DNA of 64,000 nucleotides from Chitinophagaceae bacterium (GTDB lineage: Bacteria > Bacteroidota > Bacteroidia > Chitinophagales > Chitinophagaceae), in assembly GCA_025360525.1 (NCBI GenBank), contig JANYCA010000137.1, forward strand, positions 22,375-86,374, written 5' to 3'. The notes under the pieces were generated by a model. It was not told where the DNA came from. It saw nothing but the letters and a program-made list of their open reading frames with translations, and ran no database searches. Below, piece by piece: positions 10,901-19,933 of this stretch. The translations under genes and the position numbers were made by a program. Every line of letters begins with the position of its first letter. Position 1 is the first letter of the stretch.

Positions 10901-11420
10901 AGGTATCGCCATTAAACAACCTGCTACAGTGTTAACTGCCGCTGTATCTTCAGTGGCTTCCAATGCACTAACGGTAACTGCTTCCGGAGGCGCTGCGCCC
11001 TACTCCGGCACAGGTACCTTTGTGGCCAAAGTTGGCCTCAACACATTTATTGTAACGGATGCAAACGGCTGTTCATCCACCGCAAGCATAAGTATAGCTA
11101 CCCTTACTGCGGCAAGAGTTTCTACCGCAGCAGCTTCTACTTCGGTAACGGCTACACCTGATGCGACGCTAATGTCAAACACATTAAAAATGAGCAGTTA
11201 CCCCAACCCAACCACATCAACATTCAAATTATTAGCGGAGGGAAAGAGCAATGAAAAAATAAATATAATAGTGATGAGCGAAGACGGAAGAACTGTTTTT
11301 CAAACAGCAGGTATTACCAATAAAATCTATGCATTTGGAAGCAGTTTTGTACGTGGTTTATATATCATTAAAGTGATTCAGGGAAATAATTTACAAACAC
11401 TCAAAGTGATAAAAATGTAA
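7938..11420 (+). CDS. Right-handed parallel beta-helix surface protein, paralog of 3470-6949, T9SS type A C-terminal domain
   Basis: Near full-length similarity to the preceding ORF including PKD, SprB-like and nested domain; C-term GLYIIKVIQGNNLQTLKVIKM. Confidence 0.88.
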   Translation: MIYFLKKLPKKANRNTNRKKSMFVFFLLVASCLHAKTYFVSASGNNSNTGLTEASSWQTISQINSFNFAMDDVILFKRGDVFYGSITITQHNLTYGAYGTGAKPIISGLSTITGWVNLGGNIWEAPTTGVKATNNLVLRNGRIQQIGRYPNADATDKGYLTYTAATTSSITGPANSSVTNWTGAEVAIRINRWEILRKKVTAHSAGVVNFAAHSTTPRLNYGYFFQRDARTLDQDGEWWQDGTNNKLRMYFSNNNPSAYTIQASTVDILISNSAGYYRNVYLDSLSFIGAGTKAIYILSGENHKITNCDVINSGAEAISILTATNVIVDKCTTKNSLGSGIQISNNNNITLSSITNCTVDSTALIAGMETSNQSNGGEGIMNRGGNNVYVNNCRVLNSGYVGIGWFGNDTYIKYNLVDAYCKVRDDGAGIYTAETMDTALYQTRYNRNVVGNIVINGIGQGKGTSAPNDINAVTGIYVDDGAADVSLDSNTVAYIPKGAFHGNNNRRISITNNTTFNTGFSFSTQRLKNGKIVIGMRVAKNIFYPYRFQYRNLARDKPNLTLYESITALGILDSNYYSLRPGVDTSITAITTLYDGTGYIDDFLSFNTIKTTFGIETKSINVPNTGSLEYNASSTPRVVSFSGLSKKDVFGNVYNNSVTIPAWSSKVLIPNVTSTTSNKAPLADAGTSIVVTLPTSSVTLSGTATDTDGTIASYAWVKTSGPAEGAILTPTAATTSITGLTAGIYQYELTVKDNFGAIGKDTVQVIVNAAVSTSFKASAVESAVNCTGTSSTVSISSSGGVSPYTGTGIFNTNAGKGTLKISFPTSVSTTQTTIYFSVGNIVAGKNYVLRFTTLGSIDNVPMDITLKKYVSPFTLLAISKTTIFGTSTKQHEFIFTPTISDTAARIDLWLTQNAGIIYMDNIAFFEANTAGELIGNNVITKGQFETDISAVRFWSSNSNQLLQWDNSSKIGNINYYTVTDAAGAKSTIGIAIKQPATVLTAAVSSVASNALTVTASGGAAPYSGTGTFVAKVGLNTFIVTDANGCSSTASISIATLTAARVSTAAASTSVTATPDATLMSNTLKMSSYPNPTTSTFKLLAEGKSNEKINIIVMSEDGRTVFQTAGITNKIYAFGSSFVRGLYIIKVIQGNNLQTLKVIKM

Positions 11421-11451
11421 GCTAAAACATTAACCAAATTGAGAGAACAAT

Positions 11452-11490
11452 AGATCCCGGATTCATCAGATGAATTCGGGATCTCTGTTT
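11452..11490 (+). terminator. Hairpin terminator-like structure
   Basis: AGATCCCGGATTCATC / GATGAATTCGGGATCT inverted repeat (one mismatch) downstream of the third beta-helix gene. Confidence 0.6.
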
Positions 11491-11602
11491 AAAATACCTT
11501 TCGTAGAAACTATTTTAAATTATTCTATCCGATAATGTGAATAATACAATATGGATAAATACCATCTATCGGCAAGAATTTTGCTTATCGTCTTCCCGCC
11601 AA

Positions 11603-13495
11603 TTATTTCAGCACCGGTAAAATTATTTTTGATGCATTTTTTGAATCGTGGTAAATTTTTATATTACTTTTTATAAAGTCTTTTGTATCGCAATGATAGA
11701 TGTCGATAAACTGCTGTGGGTTGCGATCTGCTAGTGGAAACCAGCTGCTTTGTACCTGTACCATTATGCGATGTCCTTTTTTAAAATTGTGTGCAATGGA
11801 AGGTAATTCAAATTTTACTTCTTCTATTTTACCGGGGATAAAAGCTGAGGGATTTTCATAACTTTTTCTGAAACGCCCACGGAATATTTCTGCTCTCACC
11901 AACATCTGGTAACCTCCCATCGGGTATGGATTTACAGGGTCTGTTTCTGCATAAATGTCCACCTCGTTGTAACCCAGGTAATCTGGAAATACATCAATTA
12001 CTTTTACAATAAAATCCGCATCCGTTGTAGAAATACTTGTCATAATATCTGCAACTATATTTCCGGTAACGGTTACATCTGCCGTTAAAGAATCTGTTTG
12101 AAAAACAAGTACATCAGGTCGGCGTGCAGCAAAGCGCTGGTCGTCGCTCATATAAGTTCTTGTTCGGTTAAAATGCACGTCAGCACTGTATGGAACTGGC
12201 TTGGCAGGGTCGCTGGTATATTCACTGAAACTGTTTGCAGCGGCAGGTTTTGCCAGGTCTAATTTACCATTGGCCTGAAGGTACATTGCTCTATCTTCCT
12301 TTTCTGCAGGCGGCCATTGCGCAAAGGATTTCCATTCGTTGGCGCCGGTAACAAACACGTTTGCTTCTGCAATTTGTGCTACGGATCCTTTACCTTTTAA
12401 AAAATAATTAAAGAAAGGTATTTCAAAATTTTGCTGGTAATATTCACTGGTGTTAGAACCAAATTGAATATTGCCATGATGTGTGCCATCATGATTGGCC
12501 CATTGCCCATGATACCATGGACCATCAACAATTTTATTAAAAGCCTTACCCGGATTATTTTGTTCTGCAGCTTTGTAAGCGTTCCAGGCACCCCAGCAAT
12601 CTTCTGCATCAAACAATCCACCAACCCACAACATGGCTGGTTGGAAATTTTTTGTTGCATTGCGTGCATCCCTTGCTTTCCACCAGGCATCGTAATTTGG
12701 ATGTGCCATCAAATCGTTCCAGAAAGCAATGCTGTCGCCTGTGTATTTTGTAAGATTTTTTAGACTACCTGCTTCCAGAAAAAATTTATAACTATCATGA
12801 TCCGGATAACCAACAGACGTTGCAGCAACTGAAACCGGTTTGGGATGAGGCACGCCAAATGCAAAGCCGAGTGAAGACATAAAACTAAAAGCATCCATTT
12901 GAAAAAAGGCGCCGTTGTGATGAAAATCATCTCCGATAAACCAGTTGGTGACGGGGGCCTGCGGACTAACAGCTTTTAATGCAGGATGATTACTGGCAGC
13001 TGCCATTGTTGAATAAAAGCCCGGATAAGAGATACCAAATACGCCCACATTCCCGTTGTTGTTAGCAATGTTTTTTATCAACCAGTCAATCGTATCATAA
13101 GTATCACTTGACTCGTCAATTTCCTTACCTTTTTTGTCTGGATTAAATGGCCGTATGTTTACCATCTGGCCTTCACTCATCCATCTGCCACGCACATCCT
13201 GCTTTACCATTATATAGCCTTCTTTTAAATATTCCTTTTGGTAACTGTTCCAAAACCCCATATATGCACTTTCTCCGTAAGGCTCGCAGGAATAGGGGGT
13301 TCTTGATAATAAAATTGGATGTTTTTCAGTGGTACTTTTAGGAGAATAAACAGACGTAAATAATTTGATGCCGTCTCGCATGCTGATGTACACTTCCTTT
13401 TTAGTGTAGTTTTCCCTGATCCAGGCAGAATCAGCATCCTGTGCATTTGATGCAATACCAATAATAATAAATGCGCAACATAACAGTTGTTTCAT
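11603..13495 (-). CDS. CocE/NonD-family (X-Pro dipeptidyl-peptidase-like) hydrolase, secreted
   Basis: Signal peptide MKQLLCCAFIIIGIASNAQ; YISMRDGIKLFTSVYSPK; nucleophile motif GISYPGFYS; C-terminal jelly-roll-like region with HRIMVQVQSSWFP. Confidence 0.85.
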   Translation of the reverse strand: MKQLLCCAFIIIGIASNAQDADSAWIRENYTKKEVYISMRDGIKLFTSVYSPKSTTEKHPILLSRTPYSCEPYGESAYMGFWNSYQKEYLKEGYIMVKQDVRGRWMSEGQMVNIRPFNPDKKGKEIDESSDTYDTIDWLIKNIANNNGNVGVFGISYPGFYSTMAAASNHPALKAVSPQAPVTNWFIGDDFHHNGAFFQMDAFSFMSSLGFAFGVPHPKPVSVAATSVGYPDHDSYKFFLEAGSLKNLTKYTGDSIAFWNDLMAHPNYDAWWKARDARNATKNFQPAMLWVGGLFDAEDCWGAWNAYKAAEQNNPGKAFNKIVDGPWYHGQWANHDGTHHGNIQFGSNTSEYYQQNFEIPFFNYFLKGKGSVAQIAEANVFVTGANEWKSFAQWPPAEKEDRAMYLQANGKLDLAKPAAANSFSEYTSDPAKPVPYSADVHFNRTRTYMSDDQRFAARRPDVLVFQTDSLTADVTVTGNIVADIMTSISTTDADFIVKVIDVFPDYLGYNEVDIYAETDPVNPYPMGGYQMLVRAEIFRGRFRKSYENPSAFIPGKIEEVKFELPSIAHNFKKGHRIMVQVQSSWFPLADRNPQQFIDIYHCDTKDFIKSNIKIYHDSKNASKIILPVLK

Positions 13496-13652
13496 AAATG
13501 TTGAAGTTTAGTGAATGAAGACTTTAAGGTAGGCTGTTTTTGAAAAAGATGTAGAACAAAATTTAAAACAGTTTAAAAATGAATTATGGTTTTACCAATA
13601 AACCCGGTAGAGAAGCAACAACAGCAATAAAAATATGCATCAAGCCTATCAA

Positions 13653-14303
13653 CTACTTTGAACTAAACCTGATAAGAAGCAGTATCCCCAGGGTAATAAT
13701 CAACACGAAGACCCATTCATACTTTTTCCATATTTCTTCCCGTTGTATTTTCTTTATCATATCGCTCATCACAGACTGTACCCAGCTGTTATCATTTGTC
13801 AATTTGCATAACCTTTCATTTAGCAACAATGCCTTTTCTGATTTCAATAACCGAACAGGCTTTAACAAGGTGAGTACAATCTGCTGATTAATTTCAGATT
13901 CATTGAATTGCATCAATTGGCTGATGGTTGCTTCATTTAGCAATTCATTTATATAGCTAAATAAAAGCTCCTTGTCTATCCTGAATACATCCATTGATGA
14001 CGTGTATTTTTCAAATTCAAGTACCTCTTTTAAAACAGCTACCGGCGTAATAACTTCATGGGTGTGCTTGTTACCTGTGGCCCTGTTGTACCATCGGACC
14101 TGTAGATAAATATCTTTTTTTATAGGGTTGGTTAAAGTTTCGTATGCTTCCTTTATTTCAGAAAAATAAGCTATTGAATAAGGGTCGTTATTATTTTTAT
14201 CAGGGTGGTATTGCTGCGCCAGCAGGCGGTAAGCTTTTTTTATCTCCTCTATCGAAGCATGGGCTGGCACTTTCAGCGTTTTATAATGATCTTTTACAGC
14301 CAT
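13653..14303 (-). CDS. J-domain (DnaJ-like) protein with C-terminal transmembrane helix
   Basis: DHYKTLKVPAHASIEEIKKAYRLLAQQYHPDKNNNDP with HPD motif; C-term WVFVLIITLGILLLIRF. Start placed at internal Met (MAVKDHY). Confidence 0.85.
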   Translation of the reverse strand: MAVKDHYKTLKVPAHASIEEIKKAYRLLAQQYHPDKNNNDPYSIAYFSEIKEAYETLTNPIKKDIYLQVRWYNRATGNKHTHEVITPVAVLKEVLEFEKYTSSMDVFRIDKELLFSYINELLNEATISQLMQFNESEINQQIVLTLLKPVRLLKSEKALLLNERLCKLTNDNSWVQSVMSDMIKKIQREEIWKKYEWVFVLIITLGILLLIRFSSK

Positions 14304-14590
14304 AAAGTACAAAGATAATGGATGCATCTTTATTTGAATTGAGGCTAAAACTCATTGTAATTATAAATACTCAACCATGGATAGCAACCTTTGAATTGTT
14401 AAAGAGAGGATATGTTTAGCAACAGAAGAACATATATTTTATGGCAATAAAATGAAGGCGCTGTTGCTGATTATAAAACAAGCAATAATTGATGTATAAT
14501 TTAGCAAAAATTTTGTTCAGGAGAATAAGCAGTAAAAATGCAGGCTATCAACAATATTGTTTTGCATGAAAAATATTTTCTTTATTGCTC

Positions 14591-17296
14591 TTATTGTGAT
14601 ACGATAGAAACTTTCTCTATCACCTGCCTTTTTCCCGAAGTCAATTTAATAAAATAAATACCAGCTTTAAGCCTTTCATTGCCTGTATTAAAAACATAAT
14701 GATAAATACCACTATTCTTTATTTGATCGATGAGTGATTTAATTCTTTTTCCGGCAACGTCGTAAATTTCGAGGATAACCCTGTCGGTTGCAGGAATAAT
14801 ATATTCAACTCTGGCTTGATTTGTGAGCGGGTTAGGGAAAATTTTCATACCTAAGCTTTCAGTGCTTAAATTAGTCAGCGGCTCATTTATATTATTGGCT
14901 GCCCTTGCAAAAGTTACAGTTACATTAAAAGTGTCTGCCAAGCAACTAACAGCATCTTTTACAATATAGGTAGTACTTTGTGTAGGAGAAACTGTGATAC
15001 CCCTGGTGGTTGCGGCAGTTGTCCAGCTATAGCTCCCAAGCCATGAAGCCATTAATACAGTTGATGCGCCTTTTACAATTGAAACACTTTTTCTGGTGTT
15101 TACGTCCTTTACAATGGTGAACTTATCTCTTATAACACCATCCGCACAAACCCATTTTGCATCAAGCCTGTTTGCTTCAACATCTATAACAAAAGACCCG
15201 CCAATGGCAATGTTTGAATAATGCATTGCAGCATGCGGAAAGGATGCCTGCCCGGTTGTGCTCAATTGCCCGGCCGATCCGGAAACCACGTACACTGCAC
15301 CGGTATAAGAGGTAGCGGAATTTTTTGAATAAGGACAGGAAGATGCAGTTCCATCATAGCTTCCACTTGACTTGCTTACATTGTAAGAAGTTGAAAAAGA
15401 TGCCTCATTGCCATAATAGCCTTTCATTAATTTACTTCTTTCGTATCCATGGCTGTGGCCACATAAAATTAAATCTACTTTATATCGCTCCAGTATTTTA
15501 ATAAAATTTTGCCGGATTTTTACAAGGTCACTTTCAGTATCTGAATTGTGTGAACTCATGGTGTACGGTGGATGATGCCAGTACACAATTGTCCATTTTT
15601 GCTTGTTGGCTGCAAGGTCTTTTTTCAACCAAAGTACCTGTGGGCCAAGTGTGTCATACAGTTTATACGTATTAACATCTTTGCCGTAAGAATCTAAAGA
15701 TATACAATGAATGTTGGCGTAATTATAGGAATAGTAAGCTTCGGAATTAGAAGCAACCCCACCAGTTTGGGCTCCTGTGGGTAGCGTAAAAATATTAAAG
15801 TAAGGAACCGCATGCGTATTTGCATTTGTTGCATTATTATCATAATCATGGTTACCAGGAGCTGGCCATAATACTGTTTGCTTCAGCATTTTTGTATTGT
15901 AAATATCAAAAAACTTTGTTTGATATTCACTGTCGAGGCCACCACTGTATGCATTATCACCCAGAAGCATCCAAATATCGGTATATCCTGTTCCTAAAAA
16001 TTTTATGTACTGATCTCTTACGTTTAACTGGTTGGTAGATTTATTCCCGCAATCACCGGTTACCCAAATTCGTGTTTTCTTTTCAGTGCCTACAACTGGT
16101 GCTGTAACAAAAAAATTACTTGAATCACCCTGTAGTTTTTGAGTAGATGAACCGATAGCATAGAAATATTTTGTATTAGCAGAGAGACCGCTTAATTGCA
16201 TTTCATGATCGATAACTCCTGAAGCATTGTTAACATTTAGCGTTAAGCTGGTAGCCGATAAGCCATAACTTACTTTTGAATTGGTGGCAGCGGCAGATCT
16301 CCATCGGACTACAACACTATTGGGTGTACCCATTTGCAGATATGGCCCTCTTAGAAGAGTAGTTGTTACATTGGTAGCTACTGCTGCTATCAAAAAATTC
16401 CAAGTAGTTGCATTGGTAATTCCAGCAAAATTATTATTCGACAAGTCTTTAAAAACGCCGGCAGCCATTTCAATATTTTCAGCAGCACTATAATTAAAAT
16501 TTGCCGGATCAATAGTTACCACCTTACCCGTAACAGTTACTGCCGCCGAAGTAACAGCTATTGTCTGGGTAATTACTCCCCCTTCTTTTACAATAATATT
16601 TCCTGCCCCCTTTTGAATATTTTCGTTGAAAGTTATAGTGAGATTATTACTAGTAGAAATATTTATTGCGTTATCCGCAGGTAAGTAAGAAGCGACAAGC
16701 GGGGCGGTAACATCTACTGTTGCATTGGCCTTTAACTCAAGATCAAAACTGATATCGGAACTGCTTGGTCCAATTTGGTGAATTTCAACCTGTATTACAT
16801 TTGTACCGGAAATCAATGATCCGGCAGGCAAACTAGCTGTTTGCCAAACATTGCCATCGTCACCACAATTTGTTGCTGCAAGTGTATTATAGGCAATTGT
16901 CCCTGCAGGCATGTTGTTTCTATAACGTTCTATTCCGTTTATGTAAACTACCACGCCATCATCCCTTTTTACTTGCAGATTGTAACTACTGTAAAGGGAA
17001 GCATTTGATATTGAAATCGCTTTCCTGAAATAAGTGGTTACATACTTTGCAGAGGAACTGGACCCAAATTTTACAAATGTTGTTTCGTCACCATCGCCAT
17101 AACCTAGCTGTGCGTTACCAGATGCCCAGGCGGCATCACTAAAAGCAGCCCCAATCCATCCTAGTCCTTGATTGGAGCCATTATCAAGATACTTCCATGT
17201 AGCGCCTGCAGAAACTAAAGATGTTTGTGCAAAAGCAGCTGATACAATAAAAATGGGCAAAATAAAAGTAAATAAATTCTTGTAAAGGTTTTTCAT
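14591..17296 (-). CDS. Secreted metallophosphoesterase (purple acid phosphatase-like) with CBM-like N-terminal, SbsA-type Ig-like domain and T9SS type A C-terminal domain
   Basis: Metal motifs GDCG, GDNAY, GNHD, HHPPY, GHSHGYER; Ig-like DVTAPLVASYLPADNA; C-term GMKIFPNPLTNQARVEYII...GIYFIKLTSGKRQVIEKVSIV. Confidence 0.88.
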   Translation of the reverse strand: MKNLYKNLFTFILPIFIVSAAFAQTSLVSAGATWKYLDNGSNQGLGWIGAAFSDAAWASGNAQLGYGDGDETTFVKFGSSSSAKYVTTYFRKAISISNASLYSSYNLQVKRDDGVVVYINGIERYRNNMPAGTIAYNTLAATNCGDDGNVWQTASLPAGSLISGTNVIQVEIHQIGPSSSDISFDLELKANATVDVTAPLVASYLPADNAINISTSNNLTITFNENIQKGAGNIIVKEGGVITQTIAVTSAAVTVTGKVVTIDPANFNYSAAENIEMAAGVFKDLSNNNFAGITNATTWNFLIAAVATNVTTTLLRGPYLQMGTPNSVVVRWRSAAATNSKVSYGLSATSLTLNVNNASGVIDHEMQLSGLSANTKYFYAIGSSTQKLQGDSSNFFVTAPVVGTEKKTRIWVTGDCGNKSTNQLNVRDQYIKFLGTGYTDIWMLLGDNAYSGGLDSEYQTKFFDIYNTKMLKQTVLWPAPGNHDYDNNATNANTHAVPYFNIFTLPTGAQTGGVASNSEAYYSYNYANIHCISLDSYGKDVNTYKLYDTLGPQVLWLKKDLAANKQKWTIVYWHHPPYTMSSHNSDTESDLVKIRQNFIKILERYKVDLILCGHSHGYERSKLMKGYYGNEASFSTSYNVSKSSGSYDGTASSCPYSKNSATSYTGAVYVVSGSAGQLSTTGQASFPHAAMHYSNIAIGGSFVIDVEANRLDAKWVCADGVIRDKFTIVKDVNTRKSVSIVKGASTVLMASWLGSYSWTTAATTRGITVSPTQSTTYIVKDAVSCLADTFNVTVTFARAANNINEPLTNLSTESLGMKIFPNPLTNQARVEYIIPATDRVILEIYDVAGKRIKSLIDQIKNSGIYHYVFNTGNERLKAGIYFIKLTSGKRQVIEKVSIVSQ

Positions 17297-17772
17297 ATAA
17301 AATGGATATTAAATAAATTATCTGTTGCCTGATAAATCAATCTGGCAAATAAAAATGGCGTCGGTATGATAAAGGTTTATAAAAGGAAAGGCTGTAGGAT
17401 GATCTTAATAAATTTCAGTATTACTGGTAGTAAGCTAAAATTGAAAAAATAAAAAAATTAGAGGTTGGTTTTTACAATGGCGAATCAGCCCAGTTACATA
17501 TAATTTAATTTCCTGTCTTTCGGTTTGACTAATCCATAAAAAAAATCCCGTTATAACTTTGTAATTGATAAAATACCAACAATTATGCCAATCAAAGTTG
17601 AAACAGGTACTAAGTAAATTGTTCTCCTATTTTAAAATTGTAAATCAGAAATCAGGATATTATGCAGGTTGCAAATTTTCAATAACACTGCAGTCTTTTG
17701 CATTTTACATGTAAAGAAAAATTTCTCCGGCAATAATTTGCCACATGCGAAGGCTGAATTAATGTTGAATAT

Positions 17773-18468
17773 TTACTTTACCTGACTAAATGCATTAAGA
17801 TACAATTCAATGTAAGCCTGCTTTAATTTTGCCTTGTATTGCATACTATACCGTGGATGGGGTAATGCTACAATCTCTTTAAAATACTTTTTTTCATCAT
17901 TTAGCACCCGTAGAAATTTTTCATTTTTACCCATCCCTAAACAAAATACCAAATCCCTTTCAATGCCAAATTCTAATTGCGTTTGAATACTTTGCTTTAT
18001 AAAATCTTGTACAGCTTTTGTAAGTGCATTACTATCGTAATAATTGTAATTAACCGTCTTATTTTTTTTGCTGATAGATGTAAAGCCAAGCGGACAAATA
18101 GAATTAATATAGAATTTTTTATAAAAAGCTTCAGGCCCACCAAAGGCATCTATTACCTCATATACAAATACGGAGGAAGGCTCATGCGCTAATTCGCCTT
18201 GATAAAGCAGACCGCATTTATCGATCAATCTTTTGGGATCAGTAAAGGGAATTCCCGTAAGACCTGCACCAAATCTACCGGGGTTTATCCCCAAAATTAA
18301 ATGCCTTGAATTATTGTCGCTATAATATTTATTATAAAATGCAGCGGCAGTGGTAATAATATTTTTATCATCTTTAAAAGGATTCATAATAGAAATGCCA
18401 ATAGGCAGTTCTCCTTTAAACAAAAGGTTTTTATTGAAGGCATTAACTTTATCTGCAAAATTCTTCAT
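17773..18468 (-). CDS. SMUG2-like uracil-DNA glycosylase family protein
   Basis: HLILGINPGRFGAGLTGIPFTDP and ALPHPRYSMQY motifs. Confidence 0.75.
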   Translation of the reverse strand: MKNFADKVNAFNKNLLFKGELPIGISIMNPFKDDKNIITTAAAFYNKYYSDNNSRHLILGINPGRFGAGLTGIPFTDPKRLIDKCGLLYQGELAHEPSSVFVYEVIDAFGGPEAFYKKFYINSICPLGFTSISKKNKTVNYNYYDSNALTKAVQDFIKQSIQTQLEFGIERDLVFCLGMGKNEKFLRVLNDEKKYFKEIVALPHPRYSMQYKAKLKQAYIELYLNAFSQVK

Positions 18469-18785
18469 CTTAATATTTTTTTTTTACAACTTATAATTGT
18501 TTTTCCAATTAATTTAATTCATATTTATTTACTGGAAATTAATTATTCGTTGAATAACCCTACTCAAAATATAAATCTTAAACCATTTGTTTATTTGGAG
18601 TAAAACACAAAATAAATAAAATAAACAAAATGCTTCGATTTCTTAATAATCCTCTATATTTAAATTTTATTACTATAAATTATAATCTGCTTTTAATCTT
18701 AATCCAAACTTATAGAAAGCTTAAGCTGTTTAACCACCCCCTGTAATAACTACTTCATTTTTTTAACTCTTAAAACCTACTGCTT

Positions 18786-19823
18786 ATGCCAGCATCTTCG
18801 CTTGCAAAATCAGCCATTTTTGCGGCTGTACTTGTAATTATTTCTATTATTTTATGGGAGCTTTTCTTACGTAGCAAAGGTTTTGAAATCACTTATAATG
18901 ACGATCCCTCTTTGTGGACCAATAAAAGAGATATGGTGTACGAACCAGCAGATAAGGCCACCGTGTTTATTGGTTCAAGTCGTATTAAATTCGATCTTGA
19001 CATTCCCACCTGGGAAGGTATAACAGGCAACCACGCTATACAGTTGGCTTGTGTTGGCAGCAATCCGGTACCCATTCTTGAAAATCTTGCAGCAGATAAT
19101 AATTTTAAAGGGCGGCTGGTAGTGGATGTTACAGAAGGTTTATTTTTTGACAAAAGTGCGGATCAAAGGCCAAGGGATAATATGAAATATTACACAGAAC
19201 GTACTCCTTCGCAGAGGGCTAGCTTTTATGTAAATCAGCTGCTGGAATCGCAATTTGTTATGCTTGATAAAGAATGGCTGTCTCTTGGCGCAATGATGGA
19301 TAAGCTACCTGTAAATAACAGGCCAGGTGTATATAAGTTTGGAGGTTTTCCGGCAGGCTTTGGCCGGGTAAATTTTAACCGGCAAGAGTACATGACAGAT
19401 AAATTTTCAAGTGATACTGTTATGCAAAATATAGTCAAGAATATTTGGGTAGCCTGTATTAAGGCAAGCAAAGAACCTCCTCCAACAGGAGCAATGGTAG
19501 ATACAATGATTATGTCGGTAAAAATAGCTGTAGATAAAATACAAGCAAGGGGAGGGCAGGTTTTTTTTATAAGAACTCCATCTAGTGGCGGAGCTAAAAT
19601 AGGCGAAACAATGTTTTTTCCCAGAGAAAAATATTGGGATAAGCTGTTAGCTGTTACAAAATGCCCTGGTTTACATTATGAAGATTACCCGGCTATCGAT
19701 CATTTTATTTGTCCGGAAAATTCGCATTTGAGCTTAACTGATGCTAAAACATTTACCATCAATTTTATTAAAATATTAAGCGAAGAAAAAGGCTGGAAGT
19801 TTCCTAAACCAATTGCACTTTAA
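18786..19823 (+). CDS. SGNH-hydrolase-like membrane-anchored protein partnered with MBOAT
   Basis: N-terminal TM helix; FIGSSRIKFDLDIPTW and late SHLS motif; immediately precedes an MBOAT gene. Confidence 0.55.
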   Translation: MPASSLAKSAIFAAVLVIISIILWELFLRSKGFEITYNDDPSLWTNKRDMVYEPADKATVFIGSSRIKFDLDIPTWEGITGNHAIQLACVGSNPVPILENLAADNNFKGRLVVDVTEGLFFDKSADQRPRDNMKYYTERTPSQRASFYVNQLLESQFVMLDKEWLSLGAMMDKLPVNNRPGVYKFGGFPAGFGRVNFNRQEYMTDKFSSDTVMQNIVKNIWVACIKASKEPPPTGAMVDTMIMSVKIAVDKIQARGGQVFFIRTPSSGGAKIGETMFFPREKYWDKLLAVTKCPGLHYEDYPAIDHFICPENSHLSLTDAKTFTINFIKILSEEKGWKFPKPIAL

Positions 19824-19933
19824 ATTAATTATTGCTTTTTTATAATTCATTTGCTTAAGCATCTCAACAAAAATTTTTATTTCTTACCAGTATTCTTTAC
19901 CCATTTAATAACTTAACATCAAACTCCTGCATT

